From the NCBI RefSeq assembly GCF_008710135.1, contig NZ_VYKK01000012.1, forward strand, positions 62,001 through 126,000: a stretch of DNA of 64,000 nucleotides, written 5' to 3'. Positions 41,055-49,993 of this stretch are shown here, piece by piece; position 1 is the stretch's first letter; each line of letters opens with the position of its first letter. The position numbers were made by a program, and so were the translations under genes. The notes under the pieces were generated by a model, which was not told the origin of the DNA, made no database searches, and saw nothing but the letters and a program-made list of their open reading frames with translations. The stretch comes from Paenibacillus spiritus (lineage in GTDB: Bacteria > Bacillota > Bacilli > Paenibacillales > Paenibacillaceae).

Positions 41055-42695
41055 ATGAGCGCTTACGTATTCATCGATGTATCCAGGAAGCAGGAGTATA
41101 TTTTTCGAAGCAAGCGTCTTCGGGATAATCTGATCAATTCTTATGTGATTAAGTCTGTTACCGAGCTGCCGGGTATCGCTGACGCCGAGCCGACTGCTAC
41201 AGATGATGAGATCGGCAACAGTTATTCAGAAGTTACCCTGGCAACCTATCTTGCTGAGTATTATACCGGAGCGTATTCGGTGGTTTACTCGGGCGGCGGG
41301 AACAGCATCCTGAAATTCACTGGCGCCAAACAAGCCAAAGAATTCGTCAGAGGGTATTCCCTTGAGGTATTGAGTGCCTATCCTCAACTGGAGCTCTATA
41401 TCAGTAAGGTTACGGAAGAGGATATCCCTGAAGGATGTAACAAAGAGGATATGAGCCTGATCCGAAGATTGTTAATCCAACGTGCGGACAGACTGAAGGA
41501 TTCTCGCAAGCCGATGTTTCGCCGGTGGAGCTATGGAATTGAACGAATTGACGATAGCGGTAAACCTGTTCTATGCACAAATACTCGTCAAGTTAAGGAC
41601 GGCTTGGATCGGGCGCGAAATGTTCTCCACAAGCGTCTGAAAGATCGGCTGAAAAAAATCGGCGGAGAAGAGAAAGTGGAAATTACTGTCGAGCTAAGTG
41701 ACTATAAGTCTTCGGATGAGCGTAAGAGCTATATCGGCGTTATTGCTCTGGACGGTAACCAGATGGGCAAATTGTTCAACAAGTTGCGGACTCCCGAAAG
41801 TTTGAGCGCGTTCAGCTTAGCTATTGAGAAAATCTATGTTGAAGCGGTTGCTGACGCGCTTTGTGCTTACGCCACCTCTAAACAGAAGCTCATAAAAATT
41901 ACACCTGTTCTGATGTCGGGGGACGACGTCTGCCTTGTTACTAATGCCGAGGATGCGTTGGATATTACGGCAGCTATTCTGGAACGGATTCGGACGCCAT
42001 CTCCTGAAGCGAAGAAAGCGTTGCGTAAGGCTGTGGAGGGAGTGAAGGGGCTAGAGGATAAGCAGCTTGATCTTACCGCCTGTGCCGGAGTGGCTATCGT
42101 TAAAGTAACCTATCCTTTCTTTGATGCGGTACAAAGGGCAGAGAAGCTCTGCCGCCGAGCCAAAGAAGAGCTGTACCGCTTGGCGGGTAGCGAGGCAATT
42201 GCTGCATCCTTTATGAACTGGGAAATTGTACAGGGTCAAGTAAGCGCACAGAAACCTTACGAGAAGCTGGTAAGCCGGTCCAGAGAGCATAGCCATTATC
42301 ATATAAAACCTTTGCGGGTCGATCAACTTCATCCGACAGTGGATGGAGTGTATAGTTATCGCGCTTTTCGAAGCCTTGCGGATGGACTGCGGAATCTGCT
42401 GGAGAGAGAGCAAATCAGCGCTTCTTTTCTGGAAAAGATCAAGAAACATCTATACGAAGGCTGGGAAAGTTACAGTCTGTTATTCAAGCTGGATCAGACG
42501 GGGGCAGGCAAGGCTCTATCCGACTTGGTGGAACAGACATTTTTATCGGACGGGAACTGGAAGTATGGAGTTCGTATAGAGTCTGATACAGGGCATGGAC
42601 ATGAGGAATACCGTTATGTGCTGAATGATCTCTTGGAGACGATCGCGTTCATCTCGGCGGGGAAGGGAAGTGTCGACACAGATGTCAAGGTATGA
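41055..42695 (+). CDS. cas10: Cas10, HD-less, type III-D-like
   Basis: 546 residues. It starts directly with the first palm domain ('VFIDVSRKQEYIFRSKRLRDN', residues 5-25 in part; SGGGN at 79-83); the N-terminal HD nuclease of canonical Cas10 is absent. The second palm has 'IALDGNQMGKLF' (DGN at 233-235, usually DGD) and SGDD at 288-291 in place of GGDD. The metal-binding aspartates D290 and D291 remain. A zinc-finger-like cysteine set is not evident. The C-terminal 120 residues are helical. As first gene of the effector operon it encodes the large subunit. Whether it still makes cyclic oligoadenylate is uncertain. ATG follows AGAGAGGAGA. Confidence 0.9.
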   Translation: MSAYVFIDVSRKQEYIFRSKRLRDNLINSYVIKSVTELPGIADAEPTATDDEIGNSYSEVTLATYLAEYYTGAYSVVYSGGGNSILKFTGAKQAKEFVRGYSLEVLSAYPQLELYISKVTEEDIPEGCNKEDMSLIRRLLIQRADRLKDSRKPMFRRWSYGIERIDDSGKPVLCTNTRQVKDGLDRARNVLHKRLKDRLKKIGGEEKVEITVELSDYKSSDERKSYIGVIALDGNQMGKLFNKLRTPESLSAFSLAIEKIYVEAVADALCAYATSKQKLIKITPVLMSGDDVCLVTNAEDALDITAAILERIRTPSPEAKKALRKAVEGVKGLEDKQLDLTACAGVAIVKVTYPFFDAVQRAEKLCRRAKEELYRLAGSEAIAASFMNWEIVQGQVSAQKPYEKLVSRSREHSHYHIKPLRVDQLHPTVDGVYSYRAFRSLADGLRNLLEREQISASFLEKIKKHLYEGWESYSLLFKLDQTGAGKALSDLVEQTFLSDGNWKYGVRIESDTGHGHEEYRYVLNDLLETIAFISAGKGSVDTDVKV

Positions 42696-43416
42696 TGCGG
42701 ACGCGGAATATGTACTTGAGCTTCTGTTGTTGAGCGAAACGGTGTTCAGCAGTGGAGAAAAGGAACGAAATCTGGTTCAGAATCGGTCGTTAGCCGACTC
42801 GGAAGGCTTTGTCTATTATCATGCCAAGTCTCTGAAAGGGCGATTGAAACGCCAAGGATTGTGGCTGCTTCAGCAGTATATCGCCATGGGGGAGGAGGGG
42901 AAGAGTCGCGCCTATGCTCTTCTCGACTCGATGGATACGCTCTTTGGCATCAGCGTGTGGGAGTTGAGGCATGCATGGACACCGCAGGATTTTATGAGCA
43001 ATTATTTAGAACGCAAGCAGTCGGAAGGCGGCCTGCGCGGTCAGGGGATTATGAAGCTCACTAATCTGGAGCTGCCTCAGGAGGTACGGGCGTATTTTCG
43101 CGACGCAATCCGCAAAGGCGAGTTCTCCACGCATGATCTGATTGCTGCCCAGACACATATTCGGACTCAAATTCAATTGGAGGAGAATGGAACTGTTAAG
43201 GATAAGATGTTGAACACTTATCAGGCGATAAAGAAAGGGCTGGTTTTTCATTCCCGGCTATTCTTCGATGAGGACCCGTCTGACGTACTGGCCGATCTTG
43301 CTCGAATAGTGTACTCCATGGAACGAATCGGAGCGAACATTCACCGCGGACGCGGCGAAATTGAATCCAGGCTGCTGATTAATGGACAAGATGCAAGAGA
43401 ATATTTGTATTCATGA
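42682..43416 (+). CDS. Single-domain Cas7 (RAMP) protein
   Basis: 244 residues, overlapping the end of cas10. RAMP marks: 'SLADSEGFVYYHAKSLKGRLKRQG' (split; the SLKGRLK element corresponds to the GSSLKGxLR segment of Csm3) and a glycine-rich loop 'RIGANIHRGRGEIESRL' near the C-terminus. An acidic residue in 'ADSEG' lies in the region where Cas7 target-cleaving aspartates occur. It is expected to form part of the crRNA backbone filament. ATG at 42682 is chosen because the ORF upstream of it is inside cas10. In the Synechocystis III-Dv complex the corresponding Cas7 is fused to Cas5 and Cas11; here it is a separate chain. Confidence 0.8.
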   Translation: MSRYDADAEYVLELLLLSETVFSSGEKERNLVQNRSLADSEGFVYYHAKSLKGRLKRQGLWLLQQYIAMGEEGKSRAYALLDSMDTLFGISVWELRHAWTPQDFMSNYLERKQSEGGLRGQGIMKLTNLELPQEVRAYFRDAIRKGEFSTHDLIAAQTHIRTQIQLEENGTVKDKMLNTYQAIKKGLVFHSRLFFDEDPSDVLADLARIVYSMERIGANIHRGRGEIESRLLINGQDAREYLYS

Positions 43417-45191
43417 AGGGAGGTTTACATAAGGAGATGACTTGGTATCAGGTTATTGAAATCTGCAATGAGGAACCTTTAAAGATCGGTTCCGGAGGCA
43501 GCAAGGCGCACTGGGATGAACCTTGCAAGGATTATATTCCCGGGTCGACTTTGCGTGGCGGCGCTATAGCGCGATTGCGTAAAATGGGACTGTTTGATGA
43601 TGATTCAAAGGCTATATTGCAGGATATGGAGTGCTTGAATGCTTACCTTTATCAAGAAGGGCAACTGTACACGCCTGCTCCGCAGCATCTTCGTATGGAC
43701 AAACACCATTATCGGCGAGAAAGTAAATGGGCTGACCGCAATGAACGCAGCGGCTTATTGCCGCTGATTGACCTCTACTCGTTAAAAGAGGCGGACATTC
43801 GAGACACAGAAGAAGATCAGCCCAAAAATCAGCTTCCGCTGCCTTATGTATCCCTTCATGAGAGATACATGAAGGGGGTTGCACCCCGTAAGAGTTATCG
43901 TCTCCACCATAGCTCGCTGCTGAATTCCGATCTGCGAGAACGCGCCAATCTTTTTAGCTACCAGGCACTTGAGTCGGGTTATGTGTTCCGGTCAATCATC
44001 GCTTACAGTGAGAATATCAAGGGCCGGATCGAGACGATGTGGGATGGGATGGACGTTTGGTACCTGGGGGGTGCCAAAGGGTCCGGTTATGGACGTTGTC
44101 GGGTACAGCCCGTGGGCGATCCGCTCTCTGATTATGCACAAGCAAAGGAAGTGATCGGATTACCGGCACTCTCCTACGACACGATTGCGTCAGAACAAGC
44201 GGCAGTGATCACGTTGACTTGTCTGTCAGACTTAATTATTCGCGGTCCTTATGGCGAACCGCGCTCCTGCTTGCCGGAAGAATATCTTGAAGAAATCAGT
44301 GGTTTGAAATTTAAAGCTTCGAGTCGTCATTTTATCCAGACTGGTGTGACGGAAGGGTATAATGCGACGTGGAAGGCACGATATCCCAAGGAAACGACGA
44401 TTAAGGCCGGTTCGATTATGAGATATGAACTGGAGGGATGGCCTGATTCTTCAACGTTGAGTCGGGCTATGAAATGTCTGGAGCAACAGCGATATGGTGC
44501 GCGCCCCCAGGATGGTTACGGCTGGATTGCGGTTAATCTTCCATACCCTGCCAATCTGTTGATTGAGCCAGAAGCGCTTAAGGAAGATACACGAAAGTCG
44601 TTCGATTCTGATGGAGCGCAGGAAGTTCACAAGAGCCCCACATCTGCTCCTTACATTGCAGAATCTATTCGCATTATAAGCAAAGGACTAAGCGATAACC
44701 GATTCATATGGTTGCGGGAGTTGAGAGACAAGCTGATGAAGTCGAGCGACAGCCCCGAAGCTTTAACACTAAATGGCTTGAAGGCGCACCACTGCCGTGT
44801 GATGTTGAATTTGCTGGAGGGATGGCTGCGCAGCGGCGATAAGCCGGCTTCTTCGGTTCCCGACGAACAGGCGGTGAGCAGACAGACCTACCGGGAGGAT
44901 AAGGAACGCTTCTCATTGGCCGGCGTACACTTTAATGGAATTATGAAATTTCTGGGGGAGGGATATAGCTCCCCGGAATACGAGGCTTTACGCAAGTTGG
45001 CTGATAACAAGTTAAGCAGTAATCATGGAGAAATCTACTACAACGGTATAGGGGATTCCTCCATGGCTAAGCAAAAGCGGCTAATTGCCGAGCTGCTCTG
45101 CCAAGCACTGTATCTCCAGCAAAGGTCCGCGGAAGAGGAGGCCATTTCCAATGAATATAAGACAACGTTTCGTCTTCAATCTTATAGCTAA
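43413..45191 (+). CDS. csx10: Csx10 (Cas5-like) with C-terminal Cas11-like helical domain
   Basis: 592 residues. The N-terminal part matches Csx10 of type III-D: 'EPLKIGSGGSKAHWDEPCKDYIPGSTLRGGAIARL' (residues 21-55 in part), and RAMP glycine loops 'LGGAKGSGYGRCRV' and 'RYGARPQDGYGWIAV' in two successive RAMP folds. Residues about 410-592 have no RAMP motif and look all-helical ('FIWLRELRDKLMKS', 'LKAHHCRVMLNLLEGWL', 'AKQKRLIAELLCQALYL'), suitable for a Cas11 small subunit; the operon has no separate Cas11 gene. The start overlaps the Cas7 stop (ATGA); ATG at 43437 is an alternative. It would cap the crRNA 5' handle. The Cas11 call is inference. Confidence 0.8.
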   Translation: MKGGLHKEMTWYQVIEICNEEPLKIGSGGSKAHWDEPCKDYIPGSTLRGGAIARLRKMGLFDDDSKAILQDMECLNAYLYQEGQLYTPAPQHLRMDKHHYRRESKWADRNERSGLLPLIDLYSLKEADIRDTEEDQPKNQLPLPYVSLHERYMKGVAPRKSYRLHHSSLLNSDLRERANLFSYQALESGYVFRSIIAYSENIKGRIETMWDGMDVWYLGGAKGSGYGRCRVQPVGDPLSDYAQAKEVIGLPALSYDTIASEQAAVITLTCLSDLIIRGPYGEPRSCLPEEYLEEISGLKFKASSRHFIQTGVTEGYNATWKARYPKETTIKAGSIMRYELEGWPDSSTLSRAMKCLEQQRYGARPQDGYGWIAVNLPYPANLLIEPEALKEDTRKSFDSDGAQEVHKSPTSAPYIAESIRIISKGLSDNRFIWLRELRDKLMKSSDSPEALTLNGLKAHHCRVMLNLLEGWLRSGDKPASSVPDEQAVSRQTYREDKERFSLAGVHFNGIMKFLGEGYSSPEYEALRKLADNKLSSNHGEIYYNGIGDSSMAKQKRLIAELLCQALYLQQRSAEEEAISNEYKTTFRLQSYS

Positions 45192-46653
45192 AGGGCCGGT
45201 CCATTTCGGTGGCGAGTCTCCCGGGGATATATTGACGGATGAGGGGGGCCGGCCGTTTGTCAGTGGAAACAGCATCGGAGGGGCCCTGCGGAACTTTCTC
45301 AAATGCAGCGGCAACATCCCAAATAAAGATATCCTGTGCTATTTGGGAGGCGATGAGAAGTACCCTCCTGATTCGGACAAGCCAGCAGATTTTATAGAGA
45401 GTCGGGCGTTCATCGGCGATGGCCGTCTCACCCCAACGGAAGAATGGTCGGAGTTAATTGTGGGCAATGACCCCTTTCCGGCTATGGAAGGGACGGCAAT
45501 TGAAGCGGGGACCGGTACGGCTCGTCCGAATCATAAGTACAAGCGTTACTACTTACCAGCAGGAACGAAGCTGTGTTTTGAAGTTGAATGTGACGCAGTC
45601 TTGAAAGAAGCGAAGAAGCCGGAAGAGGCGAGTGTGCCAGAATCAGAGATTTCATTTACTCAACTGGTATACATATTGGCGGCGGCAATTGAGAGTGGCG
45701 AACTGCGATTTGGCGGACAGAAAAGCAATGGGTATGGGCGATTTGCAGTGGAAGGCTTGACTCGCCATGATTTTATTTTCGACAACCCCATGGCTCTTGA
45801 CGACTACGTATGGAATCGACGGGCGAATGAGGGGTGCGAGTGCAGAGAAGACGCCCTGAATAACAACCTCTATTCATCGCCGAGATCACCTGTTGTTCTA
45901 AGCTTAAAGGGGAGTTTTCCCTATGCCGTGTACCAGGCCTACTCGGGCCCAACAAATGCCCGGGTCTTATCTGCCAAAGCTACGAGATTACAGCAGAATA
46001 TCAACGGGAACTACTATTTGCCCGGTTCCAGCGTGAAAGGATTGCTGCGACATGAACTGCGGCGACTCTTGCTTCGAATGCTGAGAGTTGATGCTGATGA
46101 TTCAGAGCGCGAGAGAGCAGCGGAGGTACTTGTGCAAGAGTGGTTTGGCAGCCAAGAGAAGCCCGGCTCGATTGTGGTTGAGGATGTTGTAATAGATAAG
46201 GCTCAGGAGATCAAGATCAAACGTCCTTACAGTCAGAAGAGACAAAACGAGGAGCAGGATGCGAATGACTTCCCGAAGTATATCCGCATTGATCGTATTA
46301 CAGGCGGTGTTATCGACGGTGCGTTAAAGACTCAGAATGAGGTGCATGGAGAAGCGGAGGTTCGCCTCGAACTTCGCGATGCAGCAGACGTAGAAGCCAA
46401 GTTGTTCCCTCTTGTGTATGTATTGCGGAGAGTCGGCTCGGGATTGATTCCGCTTGGCGGAAGAACCGCAATTGGGTTAGGCGAATTCCATGCGACAGCG
46501 ACTGAGATTGATTTGTACGGAGACAAACTATGTTTTCGGAATGATGACATGTTGCCCGAAGATGAAGAGAGCGTATTGAAATTCTACTACGATCAATTCG
46601 TTAAGTATATCGAGTCACTGGGAGGAGCCGGCAATGATGATGCGCGCTTTTAA
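45151..46653 (+). CDS. Double Cas7 fusion (Cas7-2x), Csm3-like
   Basis: 500 residues with two RAMP/Cas7 domains in one chain. Domain 1: 'FVSGNSIGGALR' (36-47) and glycine loop 'FGGQKSNGYGRF' (187-198), with D26 and D30 just before the first motif. Domain 2: 'LPGSSVKGLLR' (290-300) and 'IPLGGRTAIGLGEF' (about 437-450); the segment before its motif ('RLQQNINGNYY') has no aspartate, so the second active site may be lost or sit elsewhere. It overlaps csx10 by 41 bases; ATG at 45151 follows GGAAGAGGAG. It corresponds to the Cas7-2x subunit of the III-Dv complex. Confidence 0.85.
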   Translation: MNIRQRFVFNLIAKGPVHFGGESPGDILTDEGGRPFVSGNSIGGALRNFLKCSGNIPNKDILCYLGGDEKYPPDSDKPADFIESRAFIGDGRLTPTEEWSELIVGNDPFPAMEGTAIEAGTGTARPNHKYKRYYLPAGTKLCFEVECDAVLKEAKKPEEASVPESEISFTQLVYILAAAIESGELRFGGQKSNGYGRFAVEGLTRHDFIFDNPMALDDYVWNRRANEGCECREDALNNNLYSSPRSPVVLSLKGSFPYAVYQAYSGPTNARVLSAKATRLQQNINGNYYLPGSSVKGLLRHELRRLLLRMLRVDADDSERERAAEVLVQEWFGSQEKPGSIVVEDVVIDKAQEIKIKRPYSQKRQNEEQDANDFPKYIRIDRITGGVIDGALKTQNEVHGEAEVRLELRDAADVEAKLFPLVYVLRRVGSGLIPLGGRTAIGLGEFHATATEIDLYGDKLCFRNDDMLPEDEESVLKFYYDQFVKYIESLGGAGNDDARF

Positions 46654-47065
46654 TATAAATATGCTGCCTGAAGGTGATTTTGATTTTATCGTGCACCTGT
46701 TTGACCGGATATTGCTGGGCTCGACAACGGATACGAAAGTCTACAACGATCTTTGTCTGGCCTTGGAACGGGATGAATTACTGGAGGGGCACTTTTTTGA
46801 CCGGAAAATGGAGATATATGCCTCACGCGTGAACGGCCAGCTTATGGTCTATGAACCCATTGTGGTGGGAAGCGGCAAAACTGACGGCAAAGATCAAATT
46901 GTGATCCCTAGATGTTACGAACTGGAGCACGCTCCTTATAATGATGGCGGATCAAACCGGCCTAAATATAGAAGATTGTTCGTGCGTGAATTAATCGACT
47001 TTATGGATGACCTCGCCTATGTAAAATGCGCGATGCTCTATCGTCTGGAGAAGGAGGGAGCCTGA
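46634..47065 (+). CDS. Csx19-like small type III-D protein
   Basis: 143 residues with no recognised catalytic motif. It starts MMMRAFNINM, overlapping the double-Cas7 gene by 20 bases, with GGGAGGAG upstream; any of the three ATGs could be used. Composition is mixed alpha/beta: 'LLEGHFFDRKMEIYASRVNGQLMVYEP' (split) and 'KYRRLFVRELIDFMDDLAYV'. In size, position between Cas7-2x and the large Cas7, and the 'FDRKMEIYASR' segment it resembles Csx19 proteins of type III-D loci. The call is by context and weak pattern; it could be a different accessory subunit. Confidence 0.6.
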   Translation: MMMRAFNINMLPEGDFDFIVHLFDRILLGSTTDTKVYNDLCLALERDELLEGHFFDRKMEIYASRVNGQLMVYEPIVVGSGKTDGKDQIVIPRCYELEHAPYNDGGSNRPKYRRLFVRELIDFMDDLAYVKCAMLYRLEKEGA

Positions 47066-49371
47066 TGAACAGCGGGCATGATAAAAAAAAATCTGCAATC
47101 GAAATTACGCTTCCTTACGATTTCATCCCTCTGCCGGGTAATGGCGGCAGCGCAGAATACTATTATCCATACAGCCGGTACAAGGGAACTTCCGCCCCGC
47201 CCCGTCATGATCTGGCGAGAAAGGAACAGTTCTCGGGCTATCTGTCCTATCGAATTAACCCGCACTCTCCCCTTGCGCTTGAATTAAGGGAAATTCGGGA
47301 TAACGCTGGAAAAGCAACTTATTGGTTAAGTGGCAGCCAGATTCGAGGCAAGCTGCGCTCAAATGTTGAGTTATTAAGTGCCAGTTACCCGGAATTTGTA
47401 GACGACAGCGAGATGTTATACCGGAAGATTAATAGCGGAGACAGATACAAGGAGCTGCTTGGGATAAAAGGAGAACTGAAGCTGGAGCAGGTTGTGCACG
47501 CCGGATATTTACACCGGGATGAGGATGGAAGCTACTACGTCACTCCTGCCGTTTCGATTGGAGAGTATAACTTCGCTTCGATTAAAGAACTGGAAATCGT
47601 ACAAATGCAGAATGGTTCCATGAATGATGAGGAGTTATTGTTTGACTGGAAGGCTACTACATCTAAGGGTACCAAAATTATGGATCAAATGACGGAGTAT
47701 GCTTCAAAAATCAAGAAACTGGATGAATGGATTACTCATGAGAAACGCCAGAGAAATTTTAAAGAGCATGGGTTGGCGGACAAAGTTCAAAAAGTATTTA
47801 TGGATTTTTCCTTTACAAAGATTAGCGGCAAAGTTTCGGGACGAAAAACAGATAATGATATGTATGAGATTAACAACTTAGAGGAAGACCTTCGCAGGCG
47901 GCTGAAACAATTGAAGGGGGAATTAAAAGAGTATTCCTATGAAGACCTATTCGAGAAAATGGTGGAACGATGGGCTCTGAAACTTCAAATGCATTTGATT
48001 TATTTGGACAAAAACAAACCTTTGGACAAAACAAACAAAGCAGGCTTCAAAAAAACGAATAATACCCCATATTCAAAAGCGGTCCGCTATCGTTTAGAAG
48101 GAAATAAGGTCACTTGGGTCGGACATCCATCTTCGCCCGAAAAAGGGACGGAGAGAGGAACGTTATTTAATTCCACGAATGCAAGCTCCAAACGAAATCA
48201 TTATCTGATTGGCATTGAGCGGGAAGATGCTATCAAGATTAAAGTGCCGGATAATACTATCCAGAGTTATAAGCGAGCTTTTGAGCGAATACGGGTAGGT
48301 AAAACTAAAAAACCACCATTCTATGACTTGTTCACCCCAGGGAAAATCGAAGAACCGATTGTGGTATTCTATCAGACCATTTCAACCGAGGATGGGGACG
48401 AAACCGTGTCCGCTATAGGCCGAACGCCATATTTTCGGATACCTTACGATCATCAAATAAGAGAGTTACTGGGGCCGAAAAATCAAAACAAAGTCGACTA
48501 TGCAAGCGCCCTATTTGGGTACACTTCTAGCAATCGTAAGCTGAAGAGTGGGGAAGAAACGGAGATAGACAGTTACAAGTCCCGCTTAAGATTCACTCCG
48601 GTGCGGCTATATGGGGAGATCCCGCCTAATGATATTAAGAGTTTCCTGTTGGCGACACCGCAGGCTTCTGCAGGCGCGATGTATTTGAAACCAAACAGAC
48701 GCCGCAGGGCTTCTACTTATGAAGAGAAGTTTAACGAGCCTAGTCCTCAATTGCGGGGGAGTAAATACTACCATGTCCTGGATAAGCCGTTTGAGTACTC
48801 GAGTAACAAGAAGCGTGCTGAGGATTCGGATAACATGATCAGCCAGCGTTATGTCTATGATCCGGCAAAATCGCCCTTTTATTTTGAAGGCAAAATTCAT
48901 TTTACTAATGTGACGGAAGCCGAACTTGGCTTGTTGCTGTTAGCCATGGATATCAGTCAGCTCCCTAGTATTGGGCAATATAGTCCTGGAGGCAACTCCT
49001 TTTATGAACTGATAGGTGGGGCGAAGCCTTATGGTTACGGGAAAGTCATGTTCACAGTGGGTGCTATTGAGTTAGAACGAAAAGAAACGGATTTCGATTC
49101 TTTGATCAATAATCCTTATGAAACAAACAAAGCTACTCCTTCAACATTTGTAAATGCTTTCTTAAACGGTATGGGAGGAGATACCTGGTTGAAGCGAATT
49201 CATATGGATCAATATGTCCAAAGCAAAATGGAAAAAGACTTTAAAAATTTGTCTCAAAGTAGAGGGAATACGCCTCATATTAATTGGAGTAATATGGATG
49301 AAATGCGAAAGAAGGTAGACAACAAGACTAGTGGCGGAGGATATCCAGACAGTTGGATATTGAAATCTTAA
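47065..49371 (+). CDS. Large Cas7 with insertion, TIGR03986-like RAMP protein
   Basis: 768 residues. The start 'LPYDFIPLPGNGG' (16-28) and 'FSGYLSYRINPHSPL' (about 56-70) are typical of the TIGR03986 RAMP family of type III-D loci. RAMP motifs: 'WLSGSQIRGKLRS' (about 86-98) and the far C-terminal glycine loop 'IGGAKPYGYGKVMF' (650-663). Between them sits a very large lysine-rich insertion (about 190-600) without RAMP motifs. A C-terminal tail of about 105 residues follows. ATG at 47065 overlaps the previous stop (TGATG) after AAGGAGGGAG. It corresponds to the 'Cas7-insertion' subunit of III-Dv. It is the last gene of the cas operon. Confidence 0.85.
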   Translation: MNSGHDKKKSAIEITLPYDFIPLPGNGGSAEYYYPYSRYKGTSAPPRHDLARKEQFSGYLSYRINPHSPLALELREIRDNAGKATYWLSGSQIRGKLRSNVELLSASYPEFVDDSEMLYRKINSGDRYKELLGIKGELKLEQVVHAGYLHRDEDGSYYVTPAVSIGEYNFASIKELEIVQMQNGSMNDEELLFDWKATTSKGTKIMDQMTEYASKIKKLDEWITHEKRQRNFKEHGLADKVQKVFMDFSFTKISGKVSGRKTDNDMYEINNLEEDLRRRLKQLKGELKEYSYEDLFEKMVERWALKLQMHLIYLDKNKPLDKTNKAGFKKTNNTPYSKAVRYRLEGNKVTWVGHPSSPEKGTERGTLFNSTNASSKRNHYLIGIEREDAIKIKVPDNTIQSYKRAFERIRVGKTKKPPFYDLFTPGKIEEPIVVFYQTISTEDGDETVSAIGRTPYFRIPYDHQIRELLGPKNQNKVDYASALFGYTSSNRKLKSGEETEIDSYKSRLRFTPVRLYGEIPPNDIKSFLLATPQASAGAMYLKPNRRRRASTYEEKFNEPSPQLRGSKYYHVLDKPFEYSSNKKRAEDSDNMISQRYVYDPAKSPFYFEGKIHFTNVTEAELGLLLLAMDISQLPSIGQYSPGGNSFYELIGGAKPYGYGKVMFTVGAIELERKETDFDSLINNPYETNKATPSTFVNAFLNGMGGDTWLKRIHMDQYVQSKMEKDFKNLSQSRGNTPHINWSNMDEMRKKVDNKTSGGGYPDSWILKS

Positions 49372-49402
49372 CAGGTGTAAATATTCCTAAATAAAATAGC
49401 AG

Positions 49403-49528
49403 ATGCTGCATGGTGAGATTATCGAAAATGGAAGCCACCGGGAACTGTTGGCTAGAAAAGGCGCTTATTATGAATGGTGGATAAAGCAGAATGAATGGAA
49501 CAAATTTGAGGAAGCTGAGGTGGGGTAA
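49403..49528 (+). pseudogene. C-terminal remnant of an ABC exporter
   Basis: A 41-residue frame reading HGEIIENGSHRELLARKGAYYEWW and ending at TAA. The string 'G.IIE.GSH.ELLA.KGAYY..W' is the standard C-terminal end of fused ABC exporters (after the H-loop). Everything upstream (membrane domain, Walker motifs) is missing, and the frame is closed by a TAG just before the ATG. The TAA overlaps the ATG of the thioredoxin-like gene (TAATG), so the junction of an old exporter-thioredoxin operon is preserved. The deletion brought it to 30 bp from the end of the cas operon. Confidence 0.7.
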
Positions 49529-49971
49529 TGGAGAATCCCATGTTGACGAAGGATACCGGCATCCCTTTAGGGGAGAAGCTTTTGAATGAGGAATTTGTAG
49601 ATTGTAACGGGGTGAAGGTTTCCTTGACTTCATCAGGAAGGCCTATGGTATTGGTTTTTCTGTCATTGTACTGCAAACACTGTATTGATTTTACGCCTTA
49701 CTTGTTAGATATACATCGAGCAGGGGACTTTGATCTTTACCTGTTCTCTAATGGCTCAGATGAAGACCACCGAGAAATGAAAACTTACTTCCAGTGGTCT
49801 TTTCCGATTATAACTCTAAGTCCAGAGGCTATGGATAAACATTTTAGAGTCAGCGTATTGCCATTTATTATGGTTATTGATCCTAATATGATCGTCCTTC
49901 AAAAAGGCGTTGTGTACAATCCGGATGACTTCTATTTTTTATATGGAAAAGAAAAAAAGTATAAAAAATAA
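49528..49971 (+). CDS. Thioredoxin-fold protein of a lost peptide-export module
   Basis: 147 residues with the active site C49-K-H-C52 (LVFLSLYCKHCIDF) and a cis-proline in 'VSVLPFIMVI', as in TlpA/AhpC-like oxidoreductases. There is no signal peptide or membrane anchor. The ATG is joined to the stop of an ABC exporter remnant. In peptide-export and bacteriocin clusters, such thioredoxin-like proteins accompany exporters and handle substrate disulfides or modified residues. With the exporter deleted, its present role is unclear. The base composition is A+T-rich compared with flanking chromosome. Confidence 0.8.
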   Translation: MENPMLTKDTGIPLGEKLLNEEFVDCNGVKVSLTSSGRPMVLVFLSLYCKHCIDFTPYLLDIHRAGDFDLYLFSNGSDEDHREMKTYFQWSFPIITLSPEAMDKHFRVSVLPFIMVIDPNMIVLQKGVVYNPDDFYFLYGKEKKYKK

Positions 49972-49993
49972 AATTATATGTGAGGTAAAAATT

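Noticed and set aside
38709-49371. Possible type III-A or III-B assignment of the cas operon
   Set aside because: There is no Csm2, Csm4, Csm5, Cmr1, Cmr3 or Cmr5-like gene; Csx10, double Cas7 and the TIGR03986-like protein point to III-D.
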